A DNA stretch of 64,000 nucleotides from JAMQKA01 sp034521835 (GCA_034521835.1 JAXHMA010000007.1:1-64000), one strand, 5' to 3'; counted from the first letter of the stretch, positions 1-10,730 are shown. The notes: generated from the letters alone by a model not told the origin. Numbers and translations are program-made.

Positions 1-883
1 AATATCATTGTGGCCGTATAATTTTGCCAGACGCTGCAAAATGGCAGCATCCATTTTGGCGTTGGCTTGATGAATTAGCACTTTTGCAACCTCATCAAAA
101 CTGATATTCGCCTTTTCAAGACTTGTTTTTACCAGGCCTGGGACGTGAGTAAGCGCATACTGGTAAAGCTTACGCCCGTTCATCTTCATATAAGTGATAA
201 ATCGTCTTTTCGGGATCATAGGAAGAATCCATCCTCAAATAATAGGCCTCCTTTTCAGTATCGCTGCGTGCGGAATGGCTGAGTATCCCGACAGGTGTAC
301 GCCACTTTGGCGGCTCTCCAGTACCGCGGCTCCTGCCCCGTCGGAGTAAATCATGCTGTCTCGGTCATGCGGTCGCTGACACGCGATAGCGTTTCCGTTC
401 CAATAACAAGGCTGGCCGATGCATCACCGCTTCGCAGGTAGTAGTTGCACTGAATGAGACCCTGAATCCAGCCCGGGCAGCCAAATGGCAGATCGTAGGC
501 TACACAATAGGGATTTTTTACTCCCAGTTTTTGTTTGACCCGAGAGGCCAGGCTCGGCACCATATCCACCCGTGGGTTATCGGCACGGATGTCGCCGAAG
601 TTATGATGACAATAATGTAGTCAAGCTTTTCGGGATCCAGGTTTGCAGAGGCAAGAGCTTTTTTTCCGGCTTCTGCGCCCATATCTGAAGCTACTACATT
701 CTCATCGGCGTACCGACGCTCCCGTATACCGGTAATTTCTGCAAATTTTTGACTGTTTTTCATCTGTTTTTGAAGGGTGATTGATTGACATTCCGGAATG
801 TATTTTCCAGAAAAACTATGTTGGGAATCTTGTGGCGGGGATGTACGTAACTGGTTCCCGTGATAACGTGATTTTTTTTCCAT
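1..883 (-). pseudogene. 3-oxoacyl-ACP synthase III (KAS III/FabH-like), partial and frameshifted
   Basis: Condensing enzyme of the thiolase fold that joins an acyl starter to malonyl-ACP in fatty-acid or secondary lipid synthesis. Pieces of one protein lie in different frames. The N-terminal part carries ITGIRERRY (near 710-730), the middle carries the nucleophile loop FGCPGW with the catalytic Cys (near 480), followed by GTETLSRV and a displaced SMIYSDGAGA. The C-terminal part holds IHQANAKM with the catalytic His (near 70). The catalytic Asn block expected further on lies beyond base 1, so the 3' end is missing. At least four frame changes are needed. Family call is firm; whether it is the fabH of fatty-acid synthesis or a paralogue is not decidable here. 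Confidence 0.82.
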
Positions 884-1031
884 AGCTGCATCAGCATATT
901 CTGAAATTAAATCTTAAACATTTACAATCATCTATAATATAGCGCACATACTTCCTCTATATAGAATTATACTACTTCCGATCTTCATTCAACGAACAGG
1001 GTGGCTACCTGATACAATATTTATTACTTCT

Positions 1032-1248
1032 TTATTGTTTCATGGATTGCATGCACCCGCTTTCTGTTAGAAAACCGAGCACCAATATTGACAAAAAGCC
1101 CATTGTTCCGGTCAGGAAAAGCAGTACAATCAATAACATTTCTGCGGTAAAACCAAGAAAATACACCTGAACGGAAGCGGTATTTTGTATCACCAGCAAT
1201 ATCAGAATGAGATCCAAGACCAAAAAATCACTGCTTTTATCTTTTCAT
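1032..1248 (-). CDS. LapA-domain (DUF1049-like) small membrane protein, frameshifted start
   Basis: Small protein with two hydrophobic helices separated by a short loop. The first contains LILILLVIQNTASVQV and the second LLIVLLFLTGTMGFL, the layout of LapA-domain proteins that in some bacteria help assemble lipopolysaccharide at the inner membrane. The open frame begins at a TTG near 1223, but an ATG at 1248 followed by a T-run reads M-K-I-K-A-V-I-F-L if one base is restored, so I place the true start at 1248. It overlaps the end of the upstream small gene by ATGA, suggesting translational coupling. The function is inferred from the helix pattern and the NTASV segment. Confidence 0.6.
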
Positions 1249-1495
1249 AGTGTCCTTTCTCTTTTTAAACTGAATTGCACGATTTCTTACCAGCCGATCG
1301 GGAATATACATTCAATTTAGAGGGAATATCAGAAAGAACAAATAAAACGGCCCTCCTCCCCCCTTCAGCTATTAAGTAAAAACCTGCGGCGGCGGCTATA
1401 AATCCTCCCACATCAGGAATAAAGCTACAAAAGGAGATCCCCTTTATCGGTGGTACCAGGAATGGCAGACTAGTACCTACTGATAATTTAGTCAT
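1245..1495 (-). CDS. Small hypothetical hydrophobic protein upstream of the LapA-like gene
   Basis: I do not recognise this gene. It begins with ATG at 1495, overlapping the TGA of the preceding reading frame (ATGA). The body has one hydrophobic stretch, GGFIAAAAGFYLIAEGG, followed by a basic tail, so it is probably a single-pass membrane protein. As written it stops at 1265 after GKKSCNSV. Restoring one base in the AAGAAAT run gives GKKIVQFSLKRERTL and a stop at 1245 that overlaps the LapA-like start. That coupling supports a real three-gene operon and one sequencing indel. Confidence 0.4.
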
Positions 1496-1700
1496 TCATC
1501 AAACTGCTGGATCTTAAGTATGTTTATCTGGAAATAATCCCTTGTAGCACCGGCATCACGGATTGGGAATCCCAGTACCATTCAATCATCGACCCACAAT
1601 TTCTCCGTGTGGAAAGTTTTCTCCGATATATATATGGGCCAGTTTTTCCGCCATTTGTTCGGGCGGCAGGTTGCGACCATCGGTGGCCGAGGCGATAAAA
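1492..1700 (-). pseudogene. Coding remnant, C-terminal end of an unrecognised protein
   Basis: In two minus-strand frames this stretch has a protein-like sequence: GDDFIASATDGRNLPPEQMA, then TEKLWVDD, then MVLGFPIRDAGATRDYF, ending QQFDE with a TGA at 1492. The stop overlaps the ATG of the next small gene, so it is probably the 3' end of the first gene of that operon. I do not recognise the family. Upstream it runs directly into a sigma-factor fragment, so its N-terminus is missing or was replaced by a rearrangement. Confidence 0.3.
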
Positions 1701-1848
1701 TCATCGCCCAGGTGGTAAACTTGCTCTCCCCGCGGAAGGTTTTGATGTTGTCCAGGATCTTAAGCAGGGCGTCCTGGGCGGTGTCTTCTACAAACTGGTC
1801 CAGCTCGCGGTCTACGTATTTGGCCAGCGCCGACTTGAGGCCCTAGTT
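1690..1848 (-). pseudogene. Truncated ECF-type sigma-70 factor fragment (region 2)
   Basis: The minus strand reads KYVDRELDQFVEDTAQDALL, then KILDNIKTFRGESKFTTWAM. This is the region 2 signature of extracytoplasmic-function sigma factors: the acidic helix with DTAQDALLKIL, and the FRGESKFTTW block that contacts the -10 element and core polymerase. The match stops abruptly after TTWAM, where sequence of an unrelated protein begins, and there is no region 4. It has no start codon and cannot make a working sigma factor. It looks like a deletion scar or a misjoin. Confidence 0.6.
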
Positions 1849-2129
1849 ATTCAATTCTGTTGAACTACATAGATAGGGAGTTGGGTTGTTCCATTCAAGT
1901 GGGTTGGGAGGATTTATACTGTAAGAAATGTGAAAAGTAAAGATCCAGAATGGGTCGGTTATTGAGGAAGGAAATTCATTTGGGCTTATTTATAGTCCCA
2001 TATTTCATCATAGTTTATTATTTCAAAAAATGATAGCCAATTTTTATAGATTAGTAATCATATTATTATTATTGGGTTATTGGTCAGTATAAAAAATCAG
2101 TTGAGAATTAAAAGCTTAAGTAACTAATC
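1849..2129. other. Intergenic, AT-rich, no gene recognised
   Basis: AT-rich stretch between the sigma-factor remnant and the ATPase. It lies between divergent units, so it probably holds the promoter of the defence-like operon, but I see no site I can name. Confidence 0.4.
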
Positions 2130-3095
2130 TTGGCAAGGTCAGATTTAATATTGAAACTAGCAGAAGCAGTGGACAAGGGTGCAGTAAAAATTTAGCGGAG
2201 GAGACCTTTACGATCTATTATTGCCGAGGAAAGGGCAAAAAACCATCACATTGTAGCTGACAGATTATCAGAAAAACTATTTAAAAAGGAGAAACGATTA
2301 AAGAAATAGCACAATATTGGATAATCAGGTTTCTCGGATTGCTTAAAAATAAAGAACCAAGGAAAACATTTGATGACCTGATATTAGAAGATAATGTGAG
2401 GGATATTTGCAATGAGGTAATTGAAGAACAAAGAGAAAGCCGATTTATTGAGAGCCAATGGTCTAGAACCTAGGAACAGACTGCTATTTACTGGACCGCC
2501 AGGTAATGGTAAAACAAGTTTGGCCGAGGCTATCGCTAATGAATTAATGTTGCCATTCTATGTTGTTAAATATGATTCATTAATTGGTAGCTATTTAGGT
2601 GAAACGTCATCTCGGTTAAAAAGAATATTTGAGTTTATCGACTCACAACAATGTGTTTTATTTTTTGATGAATTTGATACGATAGCTAAAGAACGTGGTG
2701 CAGAATTTGAAACAGGAGAAATAAAAAGAGTTGTAAGCTCACTTTTATTAAATATAGATGATTTAGTATCAGATGTGATTGTGATAACAGCTAGTAACCA
2801 TGCTGAGTTATTGGATAAAGCTGTTTGGAGACGCTTTCAGGTTAAATTGGCATTGGAAAATCCAACTAGAAAACAAATCGAAGAATGGTTTTTAAGATTT
2901 TTCCAGAGGTTCGAATATGCGTCTAAATATAGCGAGAAGACTTTAGGAAAATACTTATATGGATTGAGTTTTTCAGATATAGAGCAATTCTGTTTTGATA
3001 TCCAAAGAAGATTTGTACTTAAAGAAGGTGAAGAAAGTTTGAGAGACGTTATTTCATATAAGCTAAAGCAATGGAATTTACCCAAGAATAAGTAA
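2130..3095 (+). pseudogene. AAA ATPase of an IetAS-like ATPase/subtilase pair, frameshifted 5' part
   Basis: AAA-family ATPase. The intact part (2421-3095) has Walker A GPPGNGKTSL, the pore-loop segment SYLGETSSRL, Walker B VLFFDEFD, a sensor TASN and arginines in WRRFQ. Upstream, shifted frames continue the family: LARSDLILKLAEAVDKG from a TTG at 2130, then IIAEERAKNHHIVADRL (near 2220-2270), then KTFDDLILEDNVRDICNEVI (2370-2420). At least three single-base shifts are needed. Its stop is 14 bases before the subtilase start, so the two form one operon. An AAA ATPase plus an S8 protease matches the IetAS anti-phage system described by genome mining. That identification is by architecture and sequence feel only. 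Confidence 0.75.
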
Positions 3096-4291
3096 CTAAC
3101 TTCATCAATATGCCAGAGCGTCCATTATTAATTTTTCCTGATCGTGATGAGGAAGCTCGTCAAAAAATGTCTGCAGGGTATGGTAGAATTTCTAAACCAG
3201 ACCATGCAACACAAGTAACTAGACTAGATAACAGATTTACAGCTTTTCAACAGGTAATGGAAAATAGAATGGCTGAATTTCGTCTCAATCCAAGTGGTAT
3301 TGAGCCTGAAGAAGTTCTAGTTATTGAAGTGGCTGGCAATGTAACTCAATTTCTCTCAGTTTGCAGAAATACTGAAGGAATTGAATGGATGGGAGATATT
3401 GAGGCTGATGGTTTGGTTGAAGATGAATTGTTTTATAGTGGAGAAGAGTTTTCTGAAGGTAAGCCACTGAATGGGCGTCTATTACTGTCAATGACGAATC
3501 AGACTGGTATTAGAAATCTTTTGACAATGTGGGAAAATTGGAAAGAAAATGAAGATTATGACTATCCATACGGTCTAAATGGTTGGAAAAAAATATTCCC
3601 TAGTATTATTAATATAAGGCGGTGGGGTGTACAGGAAAGGTTTGAAGAAACTGGGGTTCAAGATAATTGGGAATTTGAACTACAACACGGAAAAGATAGA
3701 ATATCTTTTGAATTGGAATTATGGTATAGAAAGCCTGAAGAATTGAGAGAAGAATCCCAACTAAATGTTGAGGAGTTGGTTAATGAATTAGACGGAGAAA
3801 TTTTAAATATCCTTGATATTAGTGAGATTAGATATCATGGATTGCTCGTAGAATTGCCAAACAGATCAATTAGAGAATTACTAGCAGACCAAGATGTAAG
3901 TTTAGTCAGATGTGATCAAATAATGTTTTTTCGCCCTACTGGCCAATCTGTTCCTAAAGTTGAAGTTGAAGATGAAGAAGATAGAGAAGAACTTGAAATT
4001 GAAGAAAGTGTTTTAGGAACTGAAGATTATGAGATGGCTGTTTTTGACGGTCTTCCAATTCAAAATCATAATGCCCTTAGAGATTATTTGATTGTTGATG
4101 ATCCCGAAAATTTTGAGGAAGGTTATCCTGTTTTAAAAAGAGAGCACGGCACGTCTATTTCTTCAATAGTCATAAAACTGGCGATCTGAATAACTCAACT
4201 AAATTATCAAAGAAGATATATACAAGACCAATCTTAAAGATATGATAGTATTGGAATTGCTACAAAAAAATGGACAGTGAGTTAAGCCAGA

Positions 4292-5177
4292 TCATGCAGC
4301 CAGTTCTTGTTGTTGGGTTAAATAATGCTGCATTTCCGCCGGTGTTCGGTAGTCCAGCGTAGAATGTAGCCGCTGGCGGTTATACCAGATCTCAATAAAG
4401 GCAAATATTACTCGGCGAAGATTGTTGTAATTATAGCGGGTAGGTTCTATCGGTAGTTCTGCTTTAAAGGTTTTAAAGAAGCTCTCGGCCGGAGCGTTGT
4501 CCCAGCAGTTGCCTTTGCGGCTCATGCTTTGGCGGACCAGCGGTCGAGCTTTGAGCAAGTTCTCTAAACTCCTGACAGCAATATTGGATGCCACGGTCAG
4601 AATGGAAGATCAGCTCCTGGTCGATAGTCCGCTTTTGACAGGCCTGCTTTCCAGGCCGGAATAATGGTCTCATCGGCACTCATGCCTTCCGAGAACGACC
4701 AGCCCACGATCTGGCGATCAGCCAGATCCATGATGGTCGTCAGGTACAGCCAACCCTGATTGCTGGGGATATAGGTGATGTCGCTTACCCACACCTGACC
4801 TAATCGGCCGGCGGTAAAGTCTTGATCCAACAGGTTCGGGGCCACCGGCAGGGTGTGCCCCGAATCTGTGGTAGTGACCCATTTGGGGCGAATCTGGCTT
4901 TGTATGCCTTCTTTTCTCATGAGCCGAGCTACTCTCGGGTCGGCTGGCTGTTTCTCCGTCCCGAAGCAGTTGCTGGTGAATACGAGGACTGCCATAGGTC
5001 TTCCCCGACTTCAGCCAAATCTGCTTAATTCGCCTCAGACAGGCGCCGGTTTTCTTTGGCGCGATCAGAGGGCCCGCGACTCATCCAGCTATAATAGCCG
5101 CTTCTGCTTACATCGAATACCTCGGACATCTTCACAATGGGAAATATGTGTCTTGTGTTCAGCCATAAATTGGAAGA
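4292..5177 (-). pseudogene. IS3-family transposase OrfB (rve/DDE integrase), frameshifted
   Basis: DDE catalytic subunit of the IS. Fragments in order: HTH_21-like N-terminus (SGYYSWMSR pattern, broken, near 5095), then RVARLMRKEGI (4930), the first catalytic Asp in VWVSDITYI (4790), the second Asp in IFHSDRGIQY (4600) and the Glu in WDNAPAESFFKT (4495). The C-terminal HSTLDYRTPAEM is near 4340 and the stop is at 4292. All three acidic residues survive, but at least four frameshifts separate them, so no full transposase is made from this copy as written. Confidence 0.88.
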
Positions 5178-5474
5178 TTACCCGTTTTTCTTGGTAAAGA
5201 TGCCCATCGCCTTTTTTAAGATATCCCGCTCCATACGCACGTCAGCCAGTTCTTTCTTCAACTCGGCCAGCTCCTTCTCTTCGGGCGTTCGGCTGGGAAT
5301 GCCTTTGCCCGGAAAGGATTGCTGGGGCTTCTTCTTGTAGTCCGATCGCCAAGCGTAGATAAGGCCCGGGTCAATCCCTAACTCATCGGCCAGCTCGCGG
5401 ATATTATCCCGCTGGTAACTTTGTTGGATTACGTCCAGTTTAAACTCTTTGCTGTAGGTTCGTCTTTTACTCAT
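5178..5474 (-). CDS. IS3-family transposase OrfA
   Basis: 98-residue protein. The N-terminal helix-turn-helix starts SKRRTYSKEFKLDVIQ and continues through ELADELGIDPGLIYAWR, as in HTH_Tnp_1 proteins that bind the IS ends. The C-terminal leucine-zipper-like helix ELAELKKELADVRMERDIL would mediate assembly with OrfB. It ends IFTKKNG at an A-rich run (AAGAAAAACGGG), the usual place for the programmed -1 frameshift that makes OrfAB in this family. It appears intact. Confidence 0.9.
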   Translation of the reverse strand: MSKRRTYSKEFKLDVIQQSYQRDNIRELADELGIDPGLIYAWRSDYKKKPQQSFPGKGIPSRTPEEKELAELKKELADVRMERDILKKAMGIFTKKNG

Positions 5475-6981
5475 AATTGTTATTGGTCATAAATTGCGGC
5501 CGACAATCTATGGCTTAACTGGGTGTCCACCAAAATGTAGCAAGTTCATATTTCAGATGAGGAAAGGGTCCCATCTAATAGGTTACTAGTAGAATTACTT
5601 TATAGTTCAATTCACAGGATATTTGAAGGTGATAATGAGAGGAACACCGGTTGCACCTGAGGTTAAAGTAATAAACCTATCGATAGGTGATCCATTTAGG
5701 CCTTTTTATAATGAGTTAAGCTCAGTTGCAAGATTATTAGATTGGTTTTCCTTTAGGTACAATGTGCTCTTTTTAGTTAGTGCTGGCAATAATCGAGAAG
5801 AGATATTGTCATTAATACTAATGGGCAAGATCTTGAAGATTTAACGAATGAAAAAATACAAGAAAAAACACTCCTGTCGATTTCTGAAGATAGAAGGAAT
5901 AGGAGATTACTATCACCTGCCGAATCAATTAACTCAATAACTGTTGGTGCAGCCCACCATGATAATTCTGTATTTCAGACTCGAAGATTACAATATGATT
6001 TGATACAGAATCCTGCATTACCAAGTCCTGTAAATCCAATTGGATCAGGTTTTAAAAGATCGGTAAAACCGGAAATAATAATGCCGGGTGGAAAAACTAT
6101 CTATCGATTTCAAGATCAAGATAATGGTGATGTATATTTGAGATCAAATAACTTTGTATCTCAACCACCCGGTTTAAAAGTTGCCTATCCAGGAGAGGAG
6201 GGTAACCTTGGTACCATAGCTTATACTAGTGGTACAAGTAATGCTACCGCGATGGCGACAAATTTTTGCTGGGCATATTATTGAAGTACTAGATGAGTTA
6301 AATGAAGAATATGATACAGGAAATACCTAGAGAATTTTATTCTGTACTAATTAAAACTTTAATTGGGCATACATCTAGTTGGGGAGAAATTGAAACTTAT
6401 CTAAGACAAGTCTTCCGTGATACTATACCAACAACTAAAATCAAAGATGGTATTGAAAAAATTATTGGTTTTGAAATTAGCATAAACAATCGTGCCGATG
6501 AATGTGAGGTTAATAGAGCAAGCATTATAGGATTTGGATCATTAGAAAGGAATAAGCACATATATATGATTTCCCAATTCCACCTGCCCTTTCAGGAAGA
6601 AAGGAACGTCAAAAAAATTGATAATTACTTTAGCTTGGTTTTCACCAATAAATGCTGGAAGACAAAATTACAGAAAAGCCCATCTTTACTTTGATCCGCC
6701 AATGGAAAGGCTAAACTTGGAAAGGGACGAAACGTACGCTTATACGGCTAAGCGGGGAACGCTACAACATGAAATATCGGTAGGATCAAGAGCTGTTCCG
6801 GTAAAAACCGAAGGAGATGAATTAACGGTTCGTGTTAATTGTAGGCAGGATGCGGGAAATATTGAATGAATCAGTAGAGTATGGATTGTGCGTTACCTTA
6901 CAATCTTTTGACGCAATACCATATTATCAACAAGTAAGAGAAAGAGTTGCAATACCGGTCGAGGTCAGAGCAGAAAGTTAA

Positions 6982-7210
6982 TTGGCTATATCAGAAGCTT
7001 AAAAAGCTATTGTATGTCATATCTCAAAATAACAAATTCCCACAAGCAAACGGCCTGCAGGGATTAATTTATCGAGCGAAATAAAAGTACAAACCATAAA
7101 AAGCAAAAACCCACCTCAGTTTTCACTCAAATCCCGAAAATATAGTCTGAAGAGCGATTTTGCAGAACATGAACATTGGGAAAATGGGTCTTGTGCAAAT
7201 CCAGGTTGAA
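6982..7210. other. Intergenic, no gene recognised
   Basis: Separates the convergent subtilase and aldehyde dehydrogenase genes. I see no hairpin with a T-run that would be a clear terminator. Confidence 0.3.
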
Positions 7211-8595
7211 TCAACTATTCTTTTTTACATACACTGTTTTTTTGTTGACGAATTCCAGGATTCCTTCTCTTGAGAGTTCCCGGCCGTATCCTGAATTTTT
7301 GGTGCCGCCAAATGGCAGGCGGGGATCTGACTTTACAAGTTCATTTATAAAAAACGCACCGTCCGGAATTTTACCTACGCTTTTCCGGGCCCGTTTTACA
7401 CCCGTCGTAAAAAGCGTCGTTCCGAGGCCATACCTGGATTGGGAGGCCAGCTCAAATGCCTCTTCCTCATCCTTAGCCCTGATAATAGCAGCCACCGGAC
7501 CAAACGTCTCCTCGTCAAATGCCGGCATGCCCGGTTGTACATTGGTCAAAACGGTGGGTTCATGATAGGCTCCCTTTTGGTTTCCGCCGGTTAACAGCTC
7601 CGCTCCCTGGGCGACAGATTTTTTTACCTGCTCGTTGAGCTGATCGGCAAGGTCTTTCCGGGCCAGCGGTCCCATTTCCGTGGACTCATCCACGGGATCT
7701 CCGCTTTTCAAAGATTTGATCCGCTTTAAAAACTCCGGCAGAAATTTTTCATAGGCATCTCCAACAAGGATAAATCGTTTAGCGGCAATGCAGCTCTGGC
7801 CGCTGTTCATCATCCTGGCGGTCACGCCCGTCTCCACTGCCTGCTCCATATCGGCATCCTCCCAGACAATAAAGGCGTTGTTACCACCCAGCTCCAGCAC
7901 CGACTTTTTCAGGTGCTTGCCCGCCAGGCTGCCCACGGCCCGGCCGGCCCGTTCGCTGCCGGTTAGGGTCACCGCCTGTACGATGTCACTGGCTATGATC
8001 TGTTCCGTTCTGTCATGGTGGATAAACAGATTTTGGAAAACGCCATCCGGGAAACCGGCCTCGTGCAGCAATTCTTCAATATGCGTGGCACAGCCGAACA
8101 CATTGGGAGCATGTTTCAACAGGGCGGTATTTCCCGCCATCAGCGCAGGGGCCGTAAAACGAAATACCTGCCAGTATGGAAAATTCCAGGGCATAATAGC
8201 CAGCACGGGACCGATGGGATCATGACTCACAAAACTCTCGGCGGCGTCGGTTTCGATAATCTCATCCGCTAGGAAACGCGCCGCATTTTTTGCATAAAAC
8301 TCACAAACCCAGGCGCATTTGTTTATTTCCGCTCTGGACTCACCGATCGGCTTTCCCATTTTTTTGAAGTCATGGTGCGGGCATATTTGTCCACGTTTTC
8401 CCTGAGCAGATCGGCGGCTTTTCGCAGCAATTTGCCTCGCTCCTCGATCGGCACTTCACGCCATGATCCAAAAGCATCCAGCGATTTTTTCAGAATACTG
8501 TTTACCTCTTGTTCTGTGTGCTCGGTGTATGAGGCAATTTCCTCACCGTTGTAGGGATTTATGCTTTTAAATACAGTCTGCTTCTTTTCTTTCAT
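7211..8595 (-). CDS. NAD(P)-dependent succinate-semialdehyde dehydrogenase-like aldehyde dehydrogenase, one frameshift
   Basis: Oxidises an aldehyde, most likely succinate semialdehyde, to the acid with NAD(P)+. The N-terminal part begins MKEKKQTVFKSINPYNGEE at 8595. The frame changes near 8350 at a T7 run. The rest carries MPWNFPYWQVFR, the general-base Glu in LELGGNN, the catalytic Cys in NSGQSCIAAKR, and EETFGPVA near the end. Combined length is about 455 residues, normal for the family. It is the last gene of the minus-strand cluster with the aminotransferase, amidase and decarboxylase. That context supports a GabD/Sad-type role, though the exact substrate is inferred. Confidence 0.88.
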
Positions 8596-8668
8596 GTAGT
8601 GCCTGTTTTAAAATTTGAAAATGATGATGTCTGACCTTTAAATCACGGTAGTCCTCTTCCATTTTAGA

Positions 8669-8914
8669 GGTGTTCCTTTTTGACCAAGAAAAACCAACCC
8701 CAACCCGGCCGGAGGATTTCTTCGCCTGGCTACACTTCGCTGCGGCTAAAAGAAACCCACAATTTCCTTTCCGGCGACCTGCCGGAACATGGAGGTTTTC
8801 TGCGCCTATGGACTTTCCTGTATTCCACGGCAGAGTTTCTTTCTTGCAACGCTCTCCGCCGGGCGTTTTGCCCTGGACGGCTCACAAATCCATAGGCCGG
8901 AAAAAAGAACACTT
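8669..8914. repeat. Dispersed GGTGTTC...GAACAC inverted-ended repeat, copy A
   Basis: About 245 bp between the aldehyde dehydrogenase and the ATP-grasp gene. It starts with GGTGTTCCTTTTT and ends with AAAAAAGAACACTT, an inverted pair. It is preceded by TTTTAG, as is copy B. It has open frames on both strands but none looks like a protein. Confidence 0.55.
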
Positions 8915-8968
8915 CATACCGAATTAAAGGCCGTAAATATTATCCCGGAATGTTGTTCTTTGAATGTG

Positions 8969-10452
8969 TTAAACCAGCTTGAACCCGGTAAGATCGGACA
9001 TCTTTTCGTCCAACTCCCCAGCCTCATCCGGTATCTCGGTGATGTAGCGATCTTGAATCGCACTGATCCATTTTTTTGCACGGTCCGTCAATTTAAAATC
9101 ATCTGTCATCAGCCGGCCTTTATGACGAGGATAATCCATATCGGCCCCTTCGTACAGGTATTTTCCCTCTCCCGGCGATGCGTAAAAAGAACGCCTCATT
9201 TTCCGATCTTAATGCGCGCCTGCGGAATCCATCCGGTCGAATTTGATGGTGCCGTCTTTTTGCTTCTTCCAGATTCCCGAAGAGGGGGCCTCTTTAATAT
9301 ATTCGACACTCTCTTTGGTGTGTTTGATTACCAGCTGGCTCCAGCTGTCAATATTTTCAGGCCGTGCCCACCGGTCATTAATCGCTTTGATACCCAACTC
9401 GTAGGGTACATCCATCCACTCAAGCAGATGAAACATAAACAGCGGTGCATCAGCCAGGGCAAATACGGCGTGATTGGTGATGGAGCTGGCCCCGGTAACC
9501 CGCGGATCGAGTTTTCCCAGGTAAACTTCGCCATTGTCCTGGTCGATGAGAAATCCAGTTCAGAATCTCCTTAATCCTTGTCGGAGCTGATCGCCAAGTA
9601 ATCGTGTATATTTACGCGCTTTCTGGCGAATGGAGGGAGTGAAGGCATCGGCGTATATTTCATTCCCACACCAGCCACCTTTATAGGGTGTCAGTTGCGG
9701 GAAGCCGACCATCTCGGTCATCAGCGGGGCGACGATCGTACCATGTGACGTGACGCACGTCATGGCTGACAATCTGCAATTGATCCGTTTCATGATTTTC
9801 ACTTCCTTCTCCTTGACGATCTCCTCCTCATACTTTTCAAATTCTTTCTTATTGGAAATAAAGAAGGTAGTATGTCCGGAATCTCCAAAGGGCGTTTGAA
9901 TGACCAGATCTTCACCCAGCTTTTTGGAGACCTCCCGCAAATGCTCATAATCATTGACTTTCGAGAGAACATACGGTACGCAGGCAACGCCAGCTTTTTC
10001 TGCAATGCGGTTTGTGTTCACCTTGTTATCCATGGAGGTACGCATTTTGGCAGAAGGGAAACAAATTTCCAGGCCTCGTTTTTTGGCCAGTTTTTCCGTT
10101 TGTTCATCGAACATCAGGAACATCGCCTTACCCGCCTTGCCGTCCCTTTTCGGGATTCCAGGTAATCAGCCACCTCGGGATGCCCGAGCAGGTAGTTATT
10201 GATATCTTCAATACTTTCGAACTCCTCGTGCGGTATCTCCTCTTTGGGTGAAAATACATTGGGATGCAACCCGTCAAAGCAGTTGATGTGGCAGATAAAT
10301 TTAAACCCCTTTATCCATTCGTCAGCGCCCAACAAATTGAAATTGGTTGCACTTATAAAATAGATCGGCGTTTCATTGCGGTGGAAAAATCGACGGATAT
10401 CGGATATTCCCTTTAGTGGTTTTGCTTCTTTAGTCGTATTAGCCATGGTCAT
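8969..10452 (-). pseudogene. ATP-grasp (biotin carboxylase-like) enzyme, frameshifted
   Basis: One protein of about 490 residues read through several frames. The N-terminal part starts MANTTKEAKPLKGISDIRRF (10446). The middle part (10123-9560) has KMRTSMDNKVNTNRIAEKAG, the ATP-grasp glycine loop VIQTPFGDSGHTTFF, and GWCGNEIYADAF. It continues with KLDPRVTGASSITNHAVF (near 9500) and LLEWMDVPYELGI (9420), and ends SDLTGFKLV at 8969. At least four shifts are needed, near 10120, 9560, 9440 and 9200. ATP-grasp enzymes ligate a carboxylate to an amine, thiol or similar group. The substrate is unknown. Its place between the decarboxylase and the aldehyde dehydrogenase suggests a step on a diamine or amino acid. 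Confidence 0.72.
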
Positions 10453-10537
10453 GTTGGCGCATTAAATTAAATAACGTCAGCTCGGTTTAAGAAATATAGT
10501 AAATACTGCTTATGTGGTCTTAGGATACACTTTTAGC

Positions 10538-10730
10538 GGTGTTCATTTTTTTAACGATGAAAAAACGAACCAAAAAATCGCCGGCTGGTGAAATTTTTGT
10601 TGCGTTCCCTGCGCTTGCGCTAAACCATTTAACTCGATCCGCTGGAATGCGCGGATCTCAAACAGAAATGGTTTCTTTACGCTCCGACTGCGGTCACTGT
10701 ACCAACAAAAATCTTAAAGGCCGGAACACT
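10538..10730. repeat. Dispersed GGTGTTC...GAACACT inverted-ended repeat, copy B
   Basis: Lies between the decarboxylase and the ATP-grasp gene. It begins GGTGTTCATTTTTTT, preceded by TTTTAGC as in copy A, and ends GGCCGGAACACT. The rest of the 370-bp gap (10453-10822) holds nothing else recognisable. Confidence 0.5.

Larger units (their letters stand above)
4271..5529 (-). mobile_element. IS3-family insertion sequence
   Basis: About 1259 bp, bounded by imperfect inverted repeats. The left end at 4271 reads TGGACA, three variable bases, then AGTTAAGCC; the right end (5529 read inward) gives the same pattern. About 17 of 21 positions match. It carries an orfA/orfB pair on the minus strand. It has landed in the subtilase gene. 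I see no clear target duplication directly outside TGGACA. Six bases further out, GCTACA (4259-4264) and TGTAGC (5536-5541) mirror each other, so the exact ends are uncertain by a few bases. Confidence 0.85.
3110..6981 (+). pseudogene. Subtilase (S8) serine protease of the IetAS-like pair, interrupted by an IS3 element
   Basis: Large subtilisin-like protease. The long acidic N-terminal part (3110 on) leads into the Asp block VFDGLPIQ (near 4050) and the His block REHGTSISS (near 4145). The insertion sequence 4271-5529 then splits the gene. Coding resumes with ISDEERVPSN (5550), VINLSIGDPFRP (5660), FLVSAGNN (5770), the Ser block SGTSNATAMA (6230), and a C-terminal domain ending with RVAIPVEVRAES and TAA at 6981. 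All three catalytic residues are present, with the IS between His and Ser. At least six frameshifts occur besides the insertion. The partner ATPase lies 14 bases upstream. As written the protease cannot be made, so the system is presumably inactive. Confidence 0.78.

Noticed and set aside
4822..5340. Plus-strand open frames inside the insertion sequence
   Set aside because: Antisense to transposase OrfA/OrfB, whose motifs are clear on the minus strand.
8670..9574. Long plus-strand open frames over the repeat and the ATP-grasp gene
   Set aside because: They are antisense to the ATP-grasp coding blocks or lie in repeat copy A, and they show no recognisable protein sequence.
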